A DNA stretch of 9,403 bases from Alphaproteobacteria bacterium (GCA_030428345.1 JAUIBM010000073.1:1-9403), one strand, 5' to 3'. Counted from the stretch's first letter, positions 1-7,203 are shown. Numbers and translations: made by a program. The notes: generated by a model not told the origin, from the letters alone.

Positions 1-290
1 CGGCTGATGTCATAGACGAGAACCAAGGTGAAATCGACGCTCCCAGACTGCACGTCCTCAATGAGCTGCCTGAGCGCATCACGGCCTTCTATCTTGAGGC
101 CGCTTTTCCCAGCGTCGGCATAAGTTCTGACGATCTCTATTCCGCGTGCTTCGGCATATTGCTTGATCGCGTCGGACTGGTTTTCGGTCGAATATTTTTG
201 ATGGTCCGTTGACATGCGGACGTATTCGGCAGCCCGAAGAGGACGTTCAAGCTGCCCTGACCGATCATCGTAAAGTCGCTGGCCCGTCAC
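1..290 (-). CDS. Serine recombinase (resolvase/invertase family), N-terminal part, runs off the left end
   Basis: A site-specific DNA recombinase that would cut and rejoin DNA through a covalent serine link. The reverse strand is open from a GTG at 290 to the window edge (96 full codons). It shows the resolvase N-terminal fold: YVRMST at residues 23-28 with the predicted nucleophile Ser27, STENQ at 34-38, YADAGKSG at 57-64, EGRDALRQL at 68-76 and VYDIS at 92-96, where the family usually continues with Arg-Trp-Gly-Arg. The GTG start is chosen because GGGAGG sits 7 bases upstream; the internal ATG (Met26) would delete the first strand, so it is rejected. The C-terminal part, which would decide between small resolvase and large integrase, is outside the window. 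It is divergent from the HTH gene at 407. Such recombinases commonly sit on integrative elements. The family assignment is firm; the substrate sites are unknown. Confidence 0.9.
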   Translation of the reverse strand, partial: MTGQRLYDDRSGQLERPLRAAEYVRMSTDHQKYSTENQSDAIKQYAEARGIEIVRTYADAGKSGLKIEGRDALRQLIEDVQSGSVDFTLVLVYDIS

Positions 291-297
291 ATTACGC

Positions 298-303
298 CCT
301 CCC
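298..303 (-). promoter_or_regulatory. Shine-Dalgarno of the serine recombinase
   Basis: GGGAGG on the minus strand, 7 bases before the GTG at 290. It decides the start of the recombinase, which otherwise has no good ATG upstream of the catalytic YVRMS motif. Confidence 0.6.
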
Positions 304-311
304 GAAATTGC

Positions 312-343
312 CTGCGGCGGTCCCGGGAGACCTACCGCCGCAG
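312..343. repeat. Perfect 10-bp inverted repeat in the divergent promoter region
   Basis: CTGCGGCGGT (312-321) and ACCGCCGCAG (334-343) are exact reverse complements around a 12-base spacer. The repeat lies between the divergent recombinase (start 290) and HTH regulator (start 407), just upstream of the recombinase ribosome-binding site. Possible roles are an operator for the neighbouring HTH protein, an RNA hairpin in the recombinase leader, or part of a recombination site. The symmetry is directly visible; the role is inference. There is no T-run, so it does not resemble an intrinsic terminator. Confidence 0.6.
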
Positions 344-406
344 CGCATGACGGGCCTCTGCCGCCACTCCGCACGGAAACCAGTTTAGCTGCGGAGAAAA
401 CGGAAG

Positions 407-1036
407 ATGTTGCCGAAAAAGGGCAGGAAATTTCCCCTATGGACAGGCGTTCTTGGCGGACGCGACACCTACGCGCAGACCATCGCCGAGCTGCTGCGCA
501 AAGAACACGGAGACAGTCGCCGTGCGATCAAGCAACTCATGCGTCAGACGGATGCGAGCGAGAGAACCGTCAAGCACTGGCTTTCAGGGCAGCACGGGCC
601 GGATACGGTGTATTTCCTGCGCCTGGTGGTCTCGTCGCCTGTCATCAGGGCCTTCGTTCTGGGCCTGCTAGAAGGCCCAGCAGCGATCCCGTTGACCGGC
701 CCGGTGGACCGCATATCTCTCGCCAGAGCCCGTGAAGCCTATGTGGCCGGCGAAGCCGCTGGCGGACATTCAGCGACGGGTTCGCGAAAAAATGACCCTG
801 AACGTGTCCCTGAACGCGACCCTGTAAATGTCCCTGATCTGGCAGAAATCAACGAGCGACAACGCTGGTTTCTGGGCCGAGTCGTCGAGGGTCGATGCGA
901 TGCCAAGGAGATTGCGGCAGTTTGGGCAGTCAGTCTGAAAACCGCGCGACGGGACATCGCTGCGCTCAAAGCGGCAGATCTCATATGCTATATTGGATCA
1001 CCGAGGAAAGGGCGGTATCGCAAGACGACTGGATAG
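407..1036 (+). CDS. Helix-turn-helix regulator with two DNA-binding domains, mobile-element type
   Basis: A predicted DNA-binding protein of 209 aa with two helix-turn-helix regions. The first, about residues 36-64, contains RRAIKQLM followed by ASERTVKHWLSG, a repressor-like recognition helix. The second, about residues 149-205, has a DeoR-like winged-helix look (ERQRWFL, then AKEIAAVWAVSLKTARRDIAALKAADLI in two halves, then a basic wing GSPRKGRYRK). The linker carries a four-unit repeat at residues 130-145 (DPER, VPER, DPVN, VPDL). The ATG at 407 has GGAG 10 bases upstream and keeps the basic start MLPKKGRKFPLW, typical of relatives I recall beside serine recombinases in alphaproteobacterial genomic islands. 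It is divergent from such a recombinase here, so control of recombinase expression or of a larger element is a reasonable guess. It has no visible effector or enzymatic domain. The exact function is not known to me. Confidence 0.85.
   Translation: MLPKKGRKFPLWTGVLGGRDTYAQTIAELLRKEHGDSRRAIKQLMRQTDASERTVKHWLSGQHGPDTVYFLRLVVSSPVIRAFVLGLLEGPAAIPLTGPVDRISLARAREAYVAGEAAGGHSATGSRKNDPERVPERDPVNVPDLAEINERQRWFLGRVVEGRCDAKEIAAVWAVSLKTARRDIAALKAADLICYIGSPRKGRYRKTTG
794..841 (+). repeat. Four tandem 12-bp units inside the HTH gene
   Basis: Units start at 794, 806, 818 and 830. Each has the form G(A/T)CCCTG followed by five variable bases (GACCCTGAACGT, GTCCCTGAACGC, GACCCTGTAAAT, GTCCCTGATCTG). The units are in frame and encode four-residue repeats DPER-VPER-DPVN-VPDL, forming the proline-rich linker between the two DNA-binding domains. 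Because the unit is a multiple of three, copy-number change would lengthen or shorten the linker without a frameshift. Confidence 0.75.
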
Positions 1037-1268
1037 CTAGAATCCTGGTTCGTGGGCGCACAGAGGCTCCGCCGAATCGGTAGGCTTGAATCGTGAGACA
1101 GAAGGAATGAAGTTCGGTGCCGTGCGTGACAGGATCTCTCTCAACGCGCTGATGATCGGCTGTGACGATCACGATGGAGCACTAAGCGCAGCTCCCAAAC
1201 CCCGGCACCACTTTCAGATTACCGCCAAAAAACATACTAAATATCAAATAGATAACAATCAACGTCGG
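1037..1268. other. Gene-free stretch between HTH gene and radC remnant
   Basis: About 230 bases with no gene that I can support. An open frame from a TTG at 1086 reads into the radC remnant, but its first 61 residues (MNRETEGMKF onwards) match no family I recognise. The right end, about 1225-1265, is distinctly AT-rich against the GC-rich surroundings, which fits a deletion or insertion junction. CCACTTTCAGATTACCGCC, just before the AT-rich tract, looks like an insertion-sequence end, but only one copy is seen and I cannot confirm it. Confidence 0.4.
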
Positions 1269-1433
1269 ATGATGCACAACCATCCGTCCGGCGATCCGAC
1301 GCCCTCGCGCGCCGACATTGAAATGACGAAGAACATCATCGAGATTTCAACGCCGCTCGGCATTGCCGTGCATGATCACCTGATCATCGGCCGAGAGGGC
1401 CATGCCAGCCTGAGAGGTCTCGAATTGATCTGA
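1269..1433 (+). pseudogene. radC: RadC-family JAB domain protein, C-terminal remnant
   Basis: The frame from 1269 to the stop at 1431-1433 gives about 54 residues that match the end of RadC proteins: MMHNHPSGDP, TPSRADIEMTK, PLGIAVHDHLIIG and GHASLRGLELI. The JAMM zinc ligands His-x-His and the Asp of SRAD are present, and the C-terminus is intact. The helix-hairpin-helix N-terminal domain and the upstream part of the JAB fold, including the catalytic Glu, are missing. The open frame continues upstream to a TTG at 1086, but those residues are not RadC-like, so this is a 5'-deleted gene rather than a start-site error. RadC paralogues often travel with plasmids and integrative elements, which fits the recombinase and regulator to the left. 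The remnant is convergent with the nucleotidyltransferase gene that ends at 1469. Confidence 0.8.
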
Positions 1434-1468
1434 GGCCAGGCGTATCGCGCCACTTGCGACGGGGGCGG

Positions 1469-3073
1469 TCAGGCCGGTTCGCCGCCCGCCTCCGCCAGCG
1501 CCTGCGGCGTATCGAGATCGAAGGCGGCGGCCTCCCCCAGTTCGACCGCCACCACCGTGCCGCCATGGCCGGCGATCAGCTGACGCGCTCCGATATCCCC
1601 CTCGATCCGGGTCAGTTCCTCGAAATAGCGGCGCGGCCACAGCACCGGATTGCCGCGTTTGCCGCCATGGGCGGCGACGACGATCGATCCGGCGGGGGCG
1701 CTGGCCGCCGTCTCGATCATGCGGTCGATCATCGCGGCCTCGATCGAGGGCATGTCGCCGAGCAGCACGATCGCGGCGTCGCACTCCTCGCCGAGCGCCC
1801 GCACCCCTGCGGCAAGCGACGTGGACAGGCCTTCGCGATAATCGGGGTTATGGACGAAACGCACGCCTTCACCGGCGGCCAGCGGCTCGACAATCTCGCG
1901 CTGATGTCCGGTTACAACCACCGTCTCGACCGCCTTGCTCGCCGCCGCCGCGCCGCTCACATGGGCGACGAGCGCCTTGCCGCGCAGGCGGGCGGCAAGC
2001 TTGTTGGCCGCGCCCATGCGGGTCGAGCGCCCTGCGGCAAGCACGAGTGCGGCGACCTTGTATGGCGCAGGCGGACGCGGCTCGCGCGGCTGGGGGCGCG
2101 ACCCGATCTCCATCAGCAATCCGCCGACCCCAAGCCCTGCGATCTCCGCCGCCGTGACCTTTCGGCCCGCCAGCAGACGATGCAGCACCCAGTCGAACCC
2201 GTTCTCGGCGGGGCTGCGCGCGCAGCCTGGAGCGCCGATTACCGGCTTACCGTCGATCTCGCCCAGCAACAGGAGATTTCCCGGATCGACCGGCATGCCG
2301 AAATGCTCGATCCGGCCGCCAAGGTCGCGGATCGCCTGGGGAATCACATCGTTAATGTCGCCTATGGCCGAGGCGCCGAATACCAGGACGATGTCGCTGA
2401 CTGGCATCATCTGCGCAATGCCTTCGGCAATGGCGGTGGACTCGTGCGCGGTGCGAACCTCGCCGCAGACGGAAGAACCCGACAACGCCAGGCGCCCCTC
2501 GAGCACCCTGATCGTCTTGTCCATGGCGCTCTGCTTGAGCAAGGGAAGCCGCGTGGCGACGACGCCGATGCGCTTGGCCGAATAGGGTTCGATCGCAATG
2601 GCGGTTTGAGCGCAGATCGCCACGACCCGCGAAACGGCGTCGGCGGAAACCGCATAGGGAATGATCTTCACTGTCGCGACCATTCGCCCGTCGGCGACTT
2701 CGAGCATCGTGTCCAGCGTGGCGAGGGTAATGCCCGGATCAACGGCGTTGATCGAGTCAACGACGGCGCGATCGGCAATGAACAGCCCGTTCGCGGCGGC
2801 ATGCAGGTTGACGCGGCCGGTAGCCGCCGCGGCGGCGCGAACGGTTTCGCCGGCCATTGCCTCGCCGATCAGGCGGGCCGCCTCGTCCTCGCCGATGTCC
2901 TGCGGGTCCGGGCAAGCAACGACAATCTCCTTCACGCCCGCCGCGAGGATCTTTGCGATATCCTCTTCCGAGAGCACCCTGCCCTTTGCGATCCGCCCGC
3001 TGCCGGCGAGCGAAAGCGCATGCGCCAGTATCGCGCCCTTCCCCTCGCTGGTCGGGACCGGACCGAATCTCAT
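1469..3073 (-). CDS. Molybdopterin-binding / MocA-like molybdenum cofactor nucleotidyltransferase fusion
   Basis: A predicted 534-aa cytosolic protein in molybdenum cofactor maturation. Residues 1 to about 325 form a MoeA/MogA-like molybdopterin-binding part, with FGASAIGDIND at 232-242, PVDPGNLLLLG at 261-271 and IGAPGCARSP at 279-288. Residues 338-530 form a MobA/MocA-like nucleotidyltransferase, with LVLAAGRSTRMG at 343-354 followed by NKLAARL (the sugar-nucleotidyltransferase signature and binding Lys), VLLGDMP at 436-442 with the metal-binding Asp440, KRGNPVLW at 472-479, GDIGARQLI at 492-500 and FDLDTP at 518-523. MocA enzymes attach CMP to Mo-molybdopterin, giving the dinucleotide cofactor used by xanthine dehydrogenase-type enzymes. 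CMP rather than GMP specificity is inferred from the XdhC/CoxE neighbours. Its ATG overlaps the stop of the XdhC gene by four bases (ATGA), indicating translational coupling. It is the last gene of the run. Confidence 0.9.
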   Translation of the reverse strand: MRFGPVPTSEGKGAILAHALSLAGSGRIAKGRVLSEEDIAKILAAGVKEIVVACPDPQDIGEDEAARLIGEAMAGETVRAAAAATGRVNLHAAANGLFIADRAVVDSINAVDPGITLATLDTMLEVADGRMVATVKIIPYAVSADAVSRVVAICAQTAIAIEPYSAKRIGVVATRLPLLKQSAMDKTIRVLEGRLALSGSSVCGEVRTAHESTAIAEGIAQMMPVSDIVLVFGASAIGDINDVIPQAIRDLGGRIEHFGMPVDPGNLLLLGEIDGKPVIGAPGCARSPAENGFDWVLHRLLAGRKVTAAEIAGLGVGGLLMEIGSRPQPREPRPPAPYKVAALVLAAGRSTRMGAANKLAARLRGKALVAHVSGAAAASKAVETVVVTGHQREIVEPLAAGEGVRFVHNPDYREGLSTSLAAGVRALGEECDAAIVLLGDMPSIEAAMIDRMIETAASAPAGSIVVAAHGGKRGNPVLWPRRYFEELTRIEGDIGARQLIAGHGGTVVAVELGEAAAFDLDTPQALAEAGGEPA

Positions 3074-3795
3074 GCGTCGAGTATCCGCTCCTCTTCGGCG
3101 GCATTCTGCGCCACGATGCCCCGCTTGCGGAACGCAGAGACGATCTGCGCCAATACGGCGACGGCGATCTCTGCCGGCGAAGCAGCGGCGATGTCGAGTC
3201 CGATCGGGGCGTTGATGCGCTCGACTTCGGACATCGCCAGACCAGCCGCACCGAGGCGCTCGACGCGCTTGGCGTGGGTTTTTCGCGACCCAAGCGCGCC
3301 GACATAGAAGCAGCCCGCGCGCAACGCCTCGGCCAGCGGCCAGTCGTCGATCTTGGGGTCATGGGTCAGCGCCGCCAGCGCCGTGTAGCGATCGAGCGGG
3401 CGCGGCGCGAGCGCCGTTTCCGGCCATTCGGCGAGGACCTCAACGCCGGGAAAACGCTCTGGCGTGGCGAAAGCGGTTCGCGGGTCGACGATCACGATCT
3501 CGTAGCCGGCGATGCGCGCCATCGGCGCCAGCGCCTGGCTGATATGCACCGCCCCGATGGCGACGATCCGCGGCGGGGGCACGTGAACATTGAGAAAATA
3601 TTCCGCGTCGCCAATCGTCGCGACGCCGGATTTGCCGGAGCGGAATGCCTTTTCCAGCGCCATTCCCAACTCGCCGCTCACCGCATCGCCCTCGCGCACC
3701 AGCCGGTCGCGACCGTTGGACAATTCCGTCAGCAGAACCGCGGCGCGGCGATTGCGCTTTTCCTCATTCAGCTTCTTCAGATTGTGCGGGTCCAT
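3070..3795 (-). CDS. xdhC: XdhC family protein, C-terminal (Rossmann) domain type
   Basis: A 241-aa XdhC-type chaperone. In the known family, XdhC binds molybdenum cofactor, protects it during sulfuration and hands it to the hydroxylase apoenzyme. The Rossmann-like domain shows RIVAIGAVHISQALAPMARI at 76-95, VIVDPRTAFATPERFP at 101-116, ALTHDPKIDD at 142-151, YVGALGSRKTHAKR at 164-177 and the family's C-terminal IGLDIAAASPAEIAVAVLAQ at 198-217. The frame stays open upstream to 4152, but that stretch is arginine-rich noise antisense to nothing and out of frame with the real XdhC N-domain gene. The ATG at 3795 is chosen because it overlaps the stop of that gene as TGATG and begins MDPHNLKKLNEEK. 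It is separate from, not fused to, the N-domain, which is a common split arrangement. The first 70 residues are less typical. Confidence 0.92.
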   Translation of the reverse strand: MDPHNLKKLNEEKRNRRAAVLLTELSNGRDRLVREGDAVSGELGMALEKAFRSGKSGVATIGDAEYFLNVHVPPPRIVAIGAVHISQALAPMARIAGYEIVIVDPRTAFATPERFPGVEVLAEWPETALAPRPLDRYTALAALTHDPKIDDWPLAEALRAGCFYVGALGSRKTHAKRVERLGAAGLAMSEVERINAPIGLDIAAASPAEIAVAVLAQIVSAFRKRGIVAQNAAEEERILDA

Positions 3796-4136
3796 CAGCC
3801 TATACGCTCCACATACACCCTGATCCGACCGCCGCACGACAGGCCGACGCGCCAAGCCGTCTCGTCGGCGACGCCGAATTCCAGCATTTTGGACTCGCCC
3901 GAAGCCAGCACATCCATCGCCTCGGCGATCACCGCGCCCTCGACGCAGCCTCCCGAGACGGAGCCCTCGAAATTGGCTTCGCTGTCGATGACCAGATGCG
4001 AACCGACTGGACGGGGCGCGGAGCCCCAGGTCTCCACGACGGTGGCTACGGCCACCTCCCTGCCGGCCTTCATCCAGGCCTCCGCGGTTTCCAACTCGTC
4101 GATCGGCATCTGCAGTTCGTTTGAAATATCGTTCAT
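3795..4136 (-). CDS. XdhC family protein, short N-terminal domain type (CoxI-like)
   Basis: A 113-aa protein equal to the XdhC/CoxI N-terminal domain alone. It has TWGSAPRPVGSHLVID at 36-51, GSVSGGCVEGAV at 58-69 with conserved Cys64, and GLSCGGRIRVYVE at 98-110 with conserved Cys101. Such proteins act with the Rossmann-type XdhC in cofactor handling for molybdenum hydroxylases. The cysteines are candidates for cofactor or sulfur handling, but this is family-level inference. The start is well supported: an AGGAG lies 6 bases upstream of the ATG at 4136. The upstream VWA gene ends only 16 bases away, and the stop overlaps the next ATG by one base, so the two XdhC halves are probably translated in a coupled, near-equimolar way. 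Confidence 0.92.
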   Translation of the reverse strand: MNDISNELQMPIDELETAEAWMKAGREVAVATVVETWGSAPRPVGSHLVIDSEANFEGSVSGGCVEGAVIAEAMDVLASGESKMLEFGVADETAWRVGLSCGGRIRVYVERIG

Positions 4137-4142
4137 CTGGCG

Positions 4143-4147
4143 CTCCT
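4143..4147 (-). promoter_or_regulatory. Shine-Dalgarno of the short XdhC gene
   Basis: AGGAG on the minus strand, 6 bases before the ATG at 4136. It fixes this start and places it in the 16-base gap after the VWA gene. Confidence 0.7.
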
Positions 4148-4152
4148 GACAA

Positions 4153-5409
4153 TCATGCGGCCATTGCCTTCAGCCAATTCCGCGGATCGGTCTTCGAATC
4201 GAAAGGCTGGGATAGTGAACTGACGAGATCGGCGATGGCGTCCAGCGAGTGGATCGGCCGGAACTCGTCCACATGCGGAAGCATTCCGCGGATGCCGCGT
4301 GCCTTTGCCTCGAACCCGTCGAAGCGCAGCAGTGGATTGAGCCAGACCAGCTTGCGGCACGAACGGTGTAGCCGGTCGATCTCCCTGCCCAGCACATCTT
4401 CGGCGTCCCGTTCCAACCCGTCGGTGATCAGCAGCACCACCGCCCCGCCGGACAGCACGCGGCGCGACCAAAGCCGGTTGAATTCATGCAACGCCGTACC
4501 GATGCGCGTGCCGCCGGACCAGTCGGCAACCGCGTCCGAACATTGCGCCAAAGCCTCATCGGGGTCCTTCATGCGCAACTGCCGGGTCACATTGGTCAGC
4601 CTTGTGCCGAACAGGAAGGCGTGAACGCGCCCGCGCCGCTCGCTCAGGGCATGGATGAAATGCAGGAAAATGCGCGAATAATTGCTCATCGAGCCGGAAA
4701 TGTCGGCGAGAACAACGATCGGCGGGTGGACCTGCCGCTGGCGTCGGAACTTAGGCAGGATCAGATCGCCCCCGGTGCGCAGGCTGGCCGAAAGCGTGCG
4801 GCGCGGATCGATGCGCTTCGGCCGGGAGAACGCCTCGAAACGGCGCGATGCGACCCAATCGGATGGCAGGACCATGTCCGCCATGGCCCGGCGGGCAATC
4901 GCCAGTTCCAGGGCGGTCATCTGCGCGAAATCCTTGCGGCGCAGGACCTCGGCCTGCGAAGCGGTCATCAGCGCGTCGATCTCCACTTCCGGCTTTTCCT
5001 GCTGCTGCTTTCTTTCCTGGCCAGCGAACAGCGATTGGGAAACACGCGATTCGGCGGCGCGCTTCTTTGCCTCCGTCGGGTCTGGCCGCGCCATGGGCGA
5101 GAACATCTGGAGCATTTTCTCGACAAGCTCGCGCGAGCGCCAGAACAGCCGGAACGCCTCATCGAAGACGGCGTGGTCCTCACGTCGGTTCACGAACACG
5201 CAGTGCAGGGTCCAGTAGAAATCGTCGCGGCTGGAAATGCCGGCGGCCCGGACCGCCGCCACGGCGTCGAGAACGGCGGCCGGCCCGACCCGCATTCCCG
5301 CCCCGCGCAAGGTGCGGGCGAAGTACAGGATGTTTTCCGCGAGCTTGCCTGCGCCAATCGCCTGGTCTGGCGAAGCGTCGGTTCGGCTATCCTGCGTCTG
5401 GCTTGCCAT
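4153..5409 (-). CDS. coxE: VWA domain protein, CoxE family
   Basis: A 418-aa VWA_CoxE-type protein. In CO dehydrogenase biogenesis, CoxE partners the AAA+ ATPase CoxD in remodelling the molybdenum/copper-site enzyme; relatives accompany other molybdenum hydroxylases. The N-terminal part (about 20-105) is a helical domain typical of the family (ENILYFARTLRGAGMRVGP). A charged, Gln/Lys-rich stretch at 110-145 is probably a flexible linker. The C-terminal VWA domain starts near 228 with the metal-ion-dependent adhesion site DISGSMS at 236-242, followed by GGTRIGTAL at 299-307 and LLITDG at 326-331, so the metal site looks complete. The start is MASQTQDSRT at 5409, 17 bases after the AAA+ gene stop, with a weak AGGGG upstream. 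The frame remains open to 5757, but that part is an out-of-frame shadow of the ATPase gene. No signal peptide or membrane segment is seen, so it is probably cytosolic. Confidence 0.92.
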   Translation of the reverse strand: MASQTQDSRTDASPDQAIGAGKLAENILYFARTLRGAGMRVGPAAVLDAVAAVRAAGISSRDDFYWTLHCVFVNRREDHAVFDEAFRLFWRSRELVEKMLQMFSPMARPDPTEAKKRAAESRVSQSLFAGQERKQQQEKPEVEIDALMTASQAEVLRRKDFAQMTALELAIARRAMADMVLPSDWVASRRFEAFSRPKRIDPRRTLSASLRTGGDLILPKFRRQRQVHPPIVVLADISGSMSNYSRIFLHFIHALSERRGRVHAFLFGTRLTNVTRQLRMKDPDEALAQCSDAVADWSGGTRIGTALHEFNRLWSRRVLSGGAVVLLITDGLERDAEDVLGREIDRLHRSCRKLVWLNPLLRFDGFEAKARGIRGMLPHVDEFRPIHSLDAIADLVSSLSQPFDSKTDPRNWLKAMAA

Positions 5410-5426
5410 GGCTGCGTCCGCCCCTG

Positions 5427-6389
<963 letters not shown>

Positions 6390-6395
6390 GGGAAT

Positions 6396-6401
6396 TCTCC
6401 T
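6396..6401 (-). promoter_or_regulatory. Shine-Dalgarno of the CoxD-like ATPase
   Basis: AGGAGA on the minus strand, 6 bases before the ATG at 6389. It fixes the start and rules out the longer in-frame extension to 6605. Confidence 0.7.
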
Positions 6402-6421
6402 GTTTGTCCGTCCGGTCCCGC

Positions 6422-6952
6422 TCAGGCCGGATGGTAGCCGCGATCGCGGTAGACCAAGGCGGCCTCGTTGCGGAACGGGGCGCTGGCAACCGCCTCGACG
6501 GCGATGACATAATGCGTATGCACAGTTTGCACATCGACCACGACGCCGTCGAGCGCCATGCGCGCGCCGGCTAGGATCGGCGCGCCGGTTGTCAGCGCCG
6601 ACCATTGCGTCAGCGCGAAACGCCGCGGCATTGGCAGATCGCCCTCGCCCGCAAATGCCCTGGCGAGATCAAGCTGATCGTAACAGAGCACATTGAGGGC
6701 AAGGCATCCGTTCTGCTCGAAGATCAGGTTCTCGGCGCGATTGCGGTTGAGGCAGACCATCAGCGTCGCCGGATCGTCGGAAACGGAAACAACGGCGGAA
6801 ACCGTGACCCCGCGCTTGCCGGCCGATCCATCGGTGGTGACGATCGAAACCGCGCCTGCAAGCCGGCTCATCGCCTCGCGATATTGCGCCGGCGCAAGGG
6901 CGTCTGGTCTTGTGGAGCGGTTCAACAAGGGCGAACTTTCGTGGCGGCGCAT
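6422..6952 (-). CDS. Flavin reductase-like, FMN-binding split-barrel protein
   Basis: A predicted FMN-binding split-barrel protein of the HpaC/RutF-like flavin reductase group. These use NAD(P)H to reduce flavin, usually for a partner monooxygenase. Seen here: YREAMSRLAGAVSIVTT at 24-40 of the chosen frame, GVTVSAVVSVSDDPATLMVC at 48-67 (flavin-binding strand-turn), ALNVL at 85-89, TGAPILAGARM at 122-132, THYVIAVEAV at 146-155 and the C-terminal ALVYRDRGYH at 165-174. At 176 aa it has the usual length. The start is uncertain: ATG 6952 is chosen for size, but no strong ribosome-binding site is seen; ATG 6994 (190 aa) and GTG 7090 (222 aa) are in frame. It is first in the maturation operon, 32 bases before the ATPase. 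A reductase here is not part of the standard cox set, so it may serve an oxygenase in the same pathway encoded elsewhere. Confidence 0.85.
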   Translation of the reverse strand: MRRHESSPLLNRSTRPDALAPAQYREAMSRLAGAVSIVTTDGSAGKRGVTVSAVVSVSDDPATLMVCLNRNRAENLIFEQNGCLALNVLCYDQLDLARAFAGEGDLPMPRRFALTQWSALTTGAPILAGARMALDGVVVDVQTVHTHYVIAVEAVASAPFRNEAALVYRDRGYHPA

Positions 6953-7203
6953 CGAAGCGCCGGTGGGGGCGTTTGGCAAAGCAGCTTGTAACATAATGCG
7001 CCGCACGCGTCTTTCAGCGGCAAGTGCGGCAAAAACGGAGATTTTTCTCGCGGGCGGAAGCTTGCCTATGCGTGAAGGCCTGTCCGGCACATTGCCAGCC
7101 TGCCAAGCGATTGTTATGAAATTAGGGCGTCAGCGGGCCGGGCCGTCCGCAAGAATTGCCACGCCGCAGACCGGGCGAAAGATAAGCGGGCGACAAGGTA
7201 TCG
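6953..7203. promoter_or_regulatory. Divergent regulatory region between maturation operon and ABC importer
   Basis: About 250 bases between the chosen flavin reductase start (minus) and the livG-like start (plus); shorter if the reductase begins at 6994 or 7090. It holds a good plus-strand promoter (7092-7120). On the minus strand I see only a weak candidate, TTGCCG with a 19-base spacer to CATTAT just before 6985. Directly repeated TGCCA (7093-7097 and 7101-7105) overlaps the plus-strand -35. No clear palindromic operator or riboswitch was found. Confidence 0.5.
7092..7120 (+). promoter_or_regulatory. Sigma-70-like promoter for the ABC importer genes
   Basis: TTGCCA (7092-7097, 5 of 6 matches to the -35 consensus), a 17-base spacer, and TATGAA (7115-7120, 4 of 6 matches to the -10). 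Transcription would start near 7127 and leave a leader of about 75 bases before the ATG at 7204. It is the only well-spaced pair I see upstream of the importer. Confidence 0.5.

Noticed and set aside
1434..1468. Possible bidirectional terminator between the convergent radC remnant and nucleotidyltransferase gene
   Set aside because: The 35 bases are GC-rich but show no convincing stem with a following T-run on either strand.
1454..3307. Long plus-strand open frame of 617 codons
   Set aside because: It is antisense to the MoeA/MocA fusion and XdhC genes. Its product is Arg/Asp/His-rich with no family motif, as expected from the opposite strand of a GC-rich gene.
2857..4149. Plus-strand open frame of 430 codons
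   Set aside because: Antisense to the two XdhC genes and the start of the fusion gene; composition is Arg/Pro-rich and shows no domain.
3796..4152. N-terminal extension of the Rossmann-type XdhC gene up to 4152
   Set aside because: The extension is in a different frame from the real short XdhC gene that occupies this stretch and is Arg/Gly-rich; the ATG at 3795 with its TGATG overlap is far more convincing.
7030..7055. Short hairpin GAGA-AAAA-TCTC near T-rich sequence upstream of the flavin reductase
   Set aside because: Four-base arms are too short to count as a terminator or regulatory stem; expected by chance.
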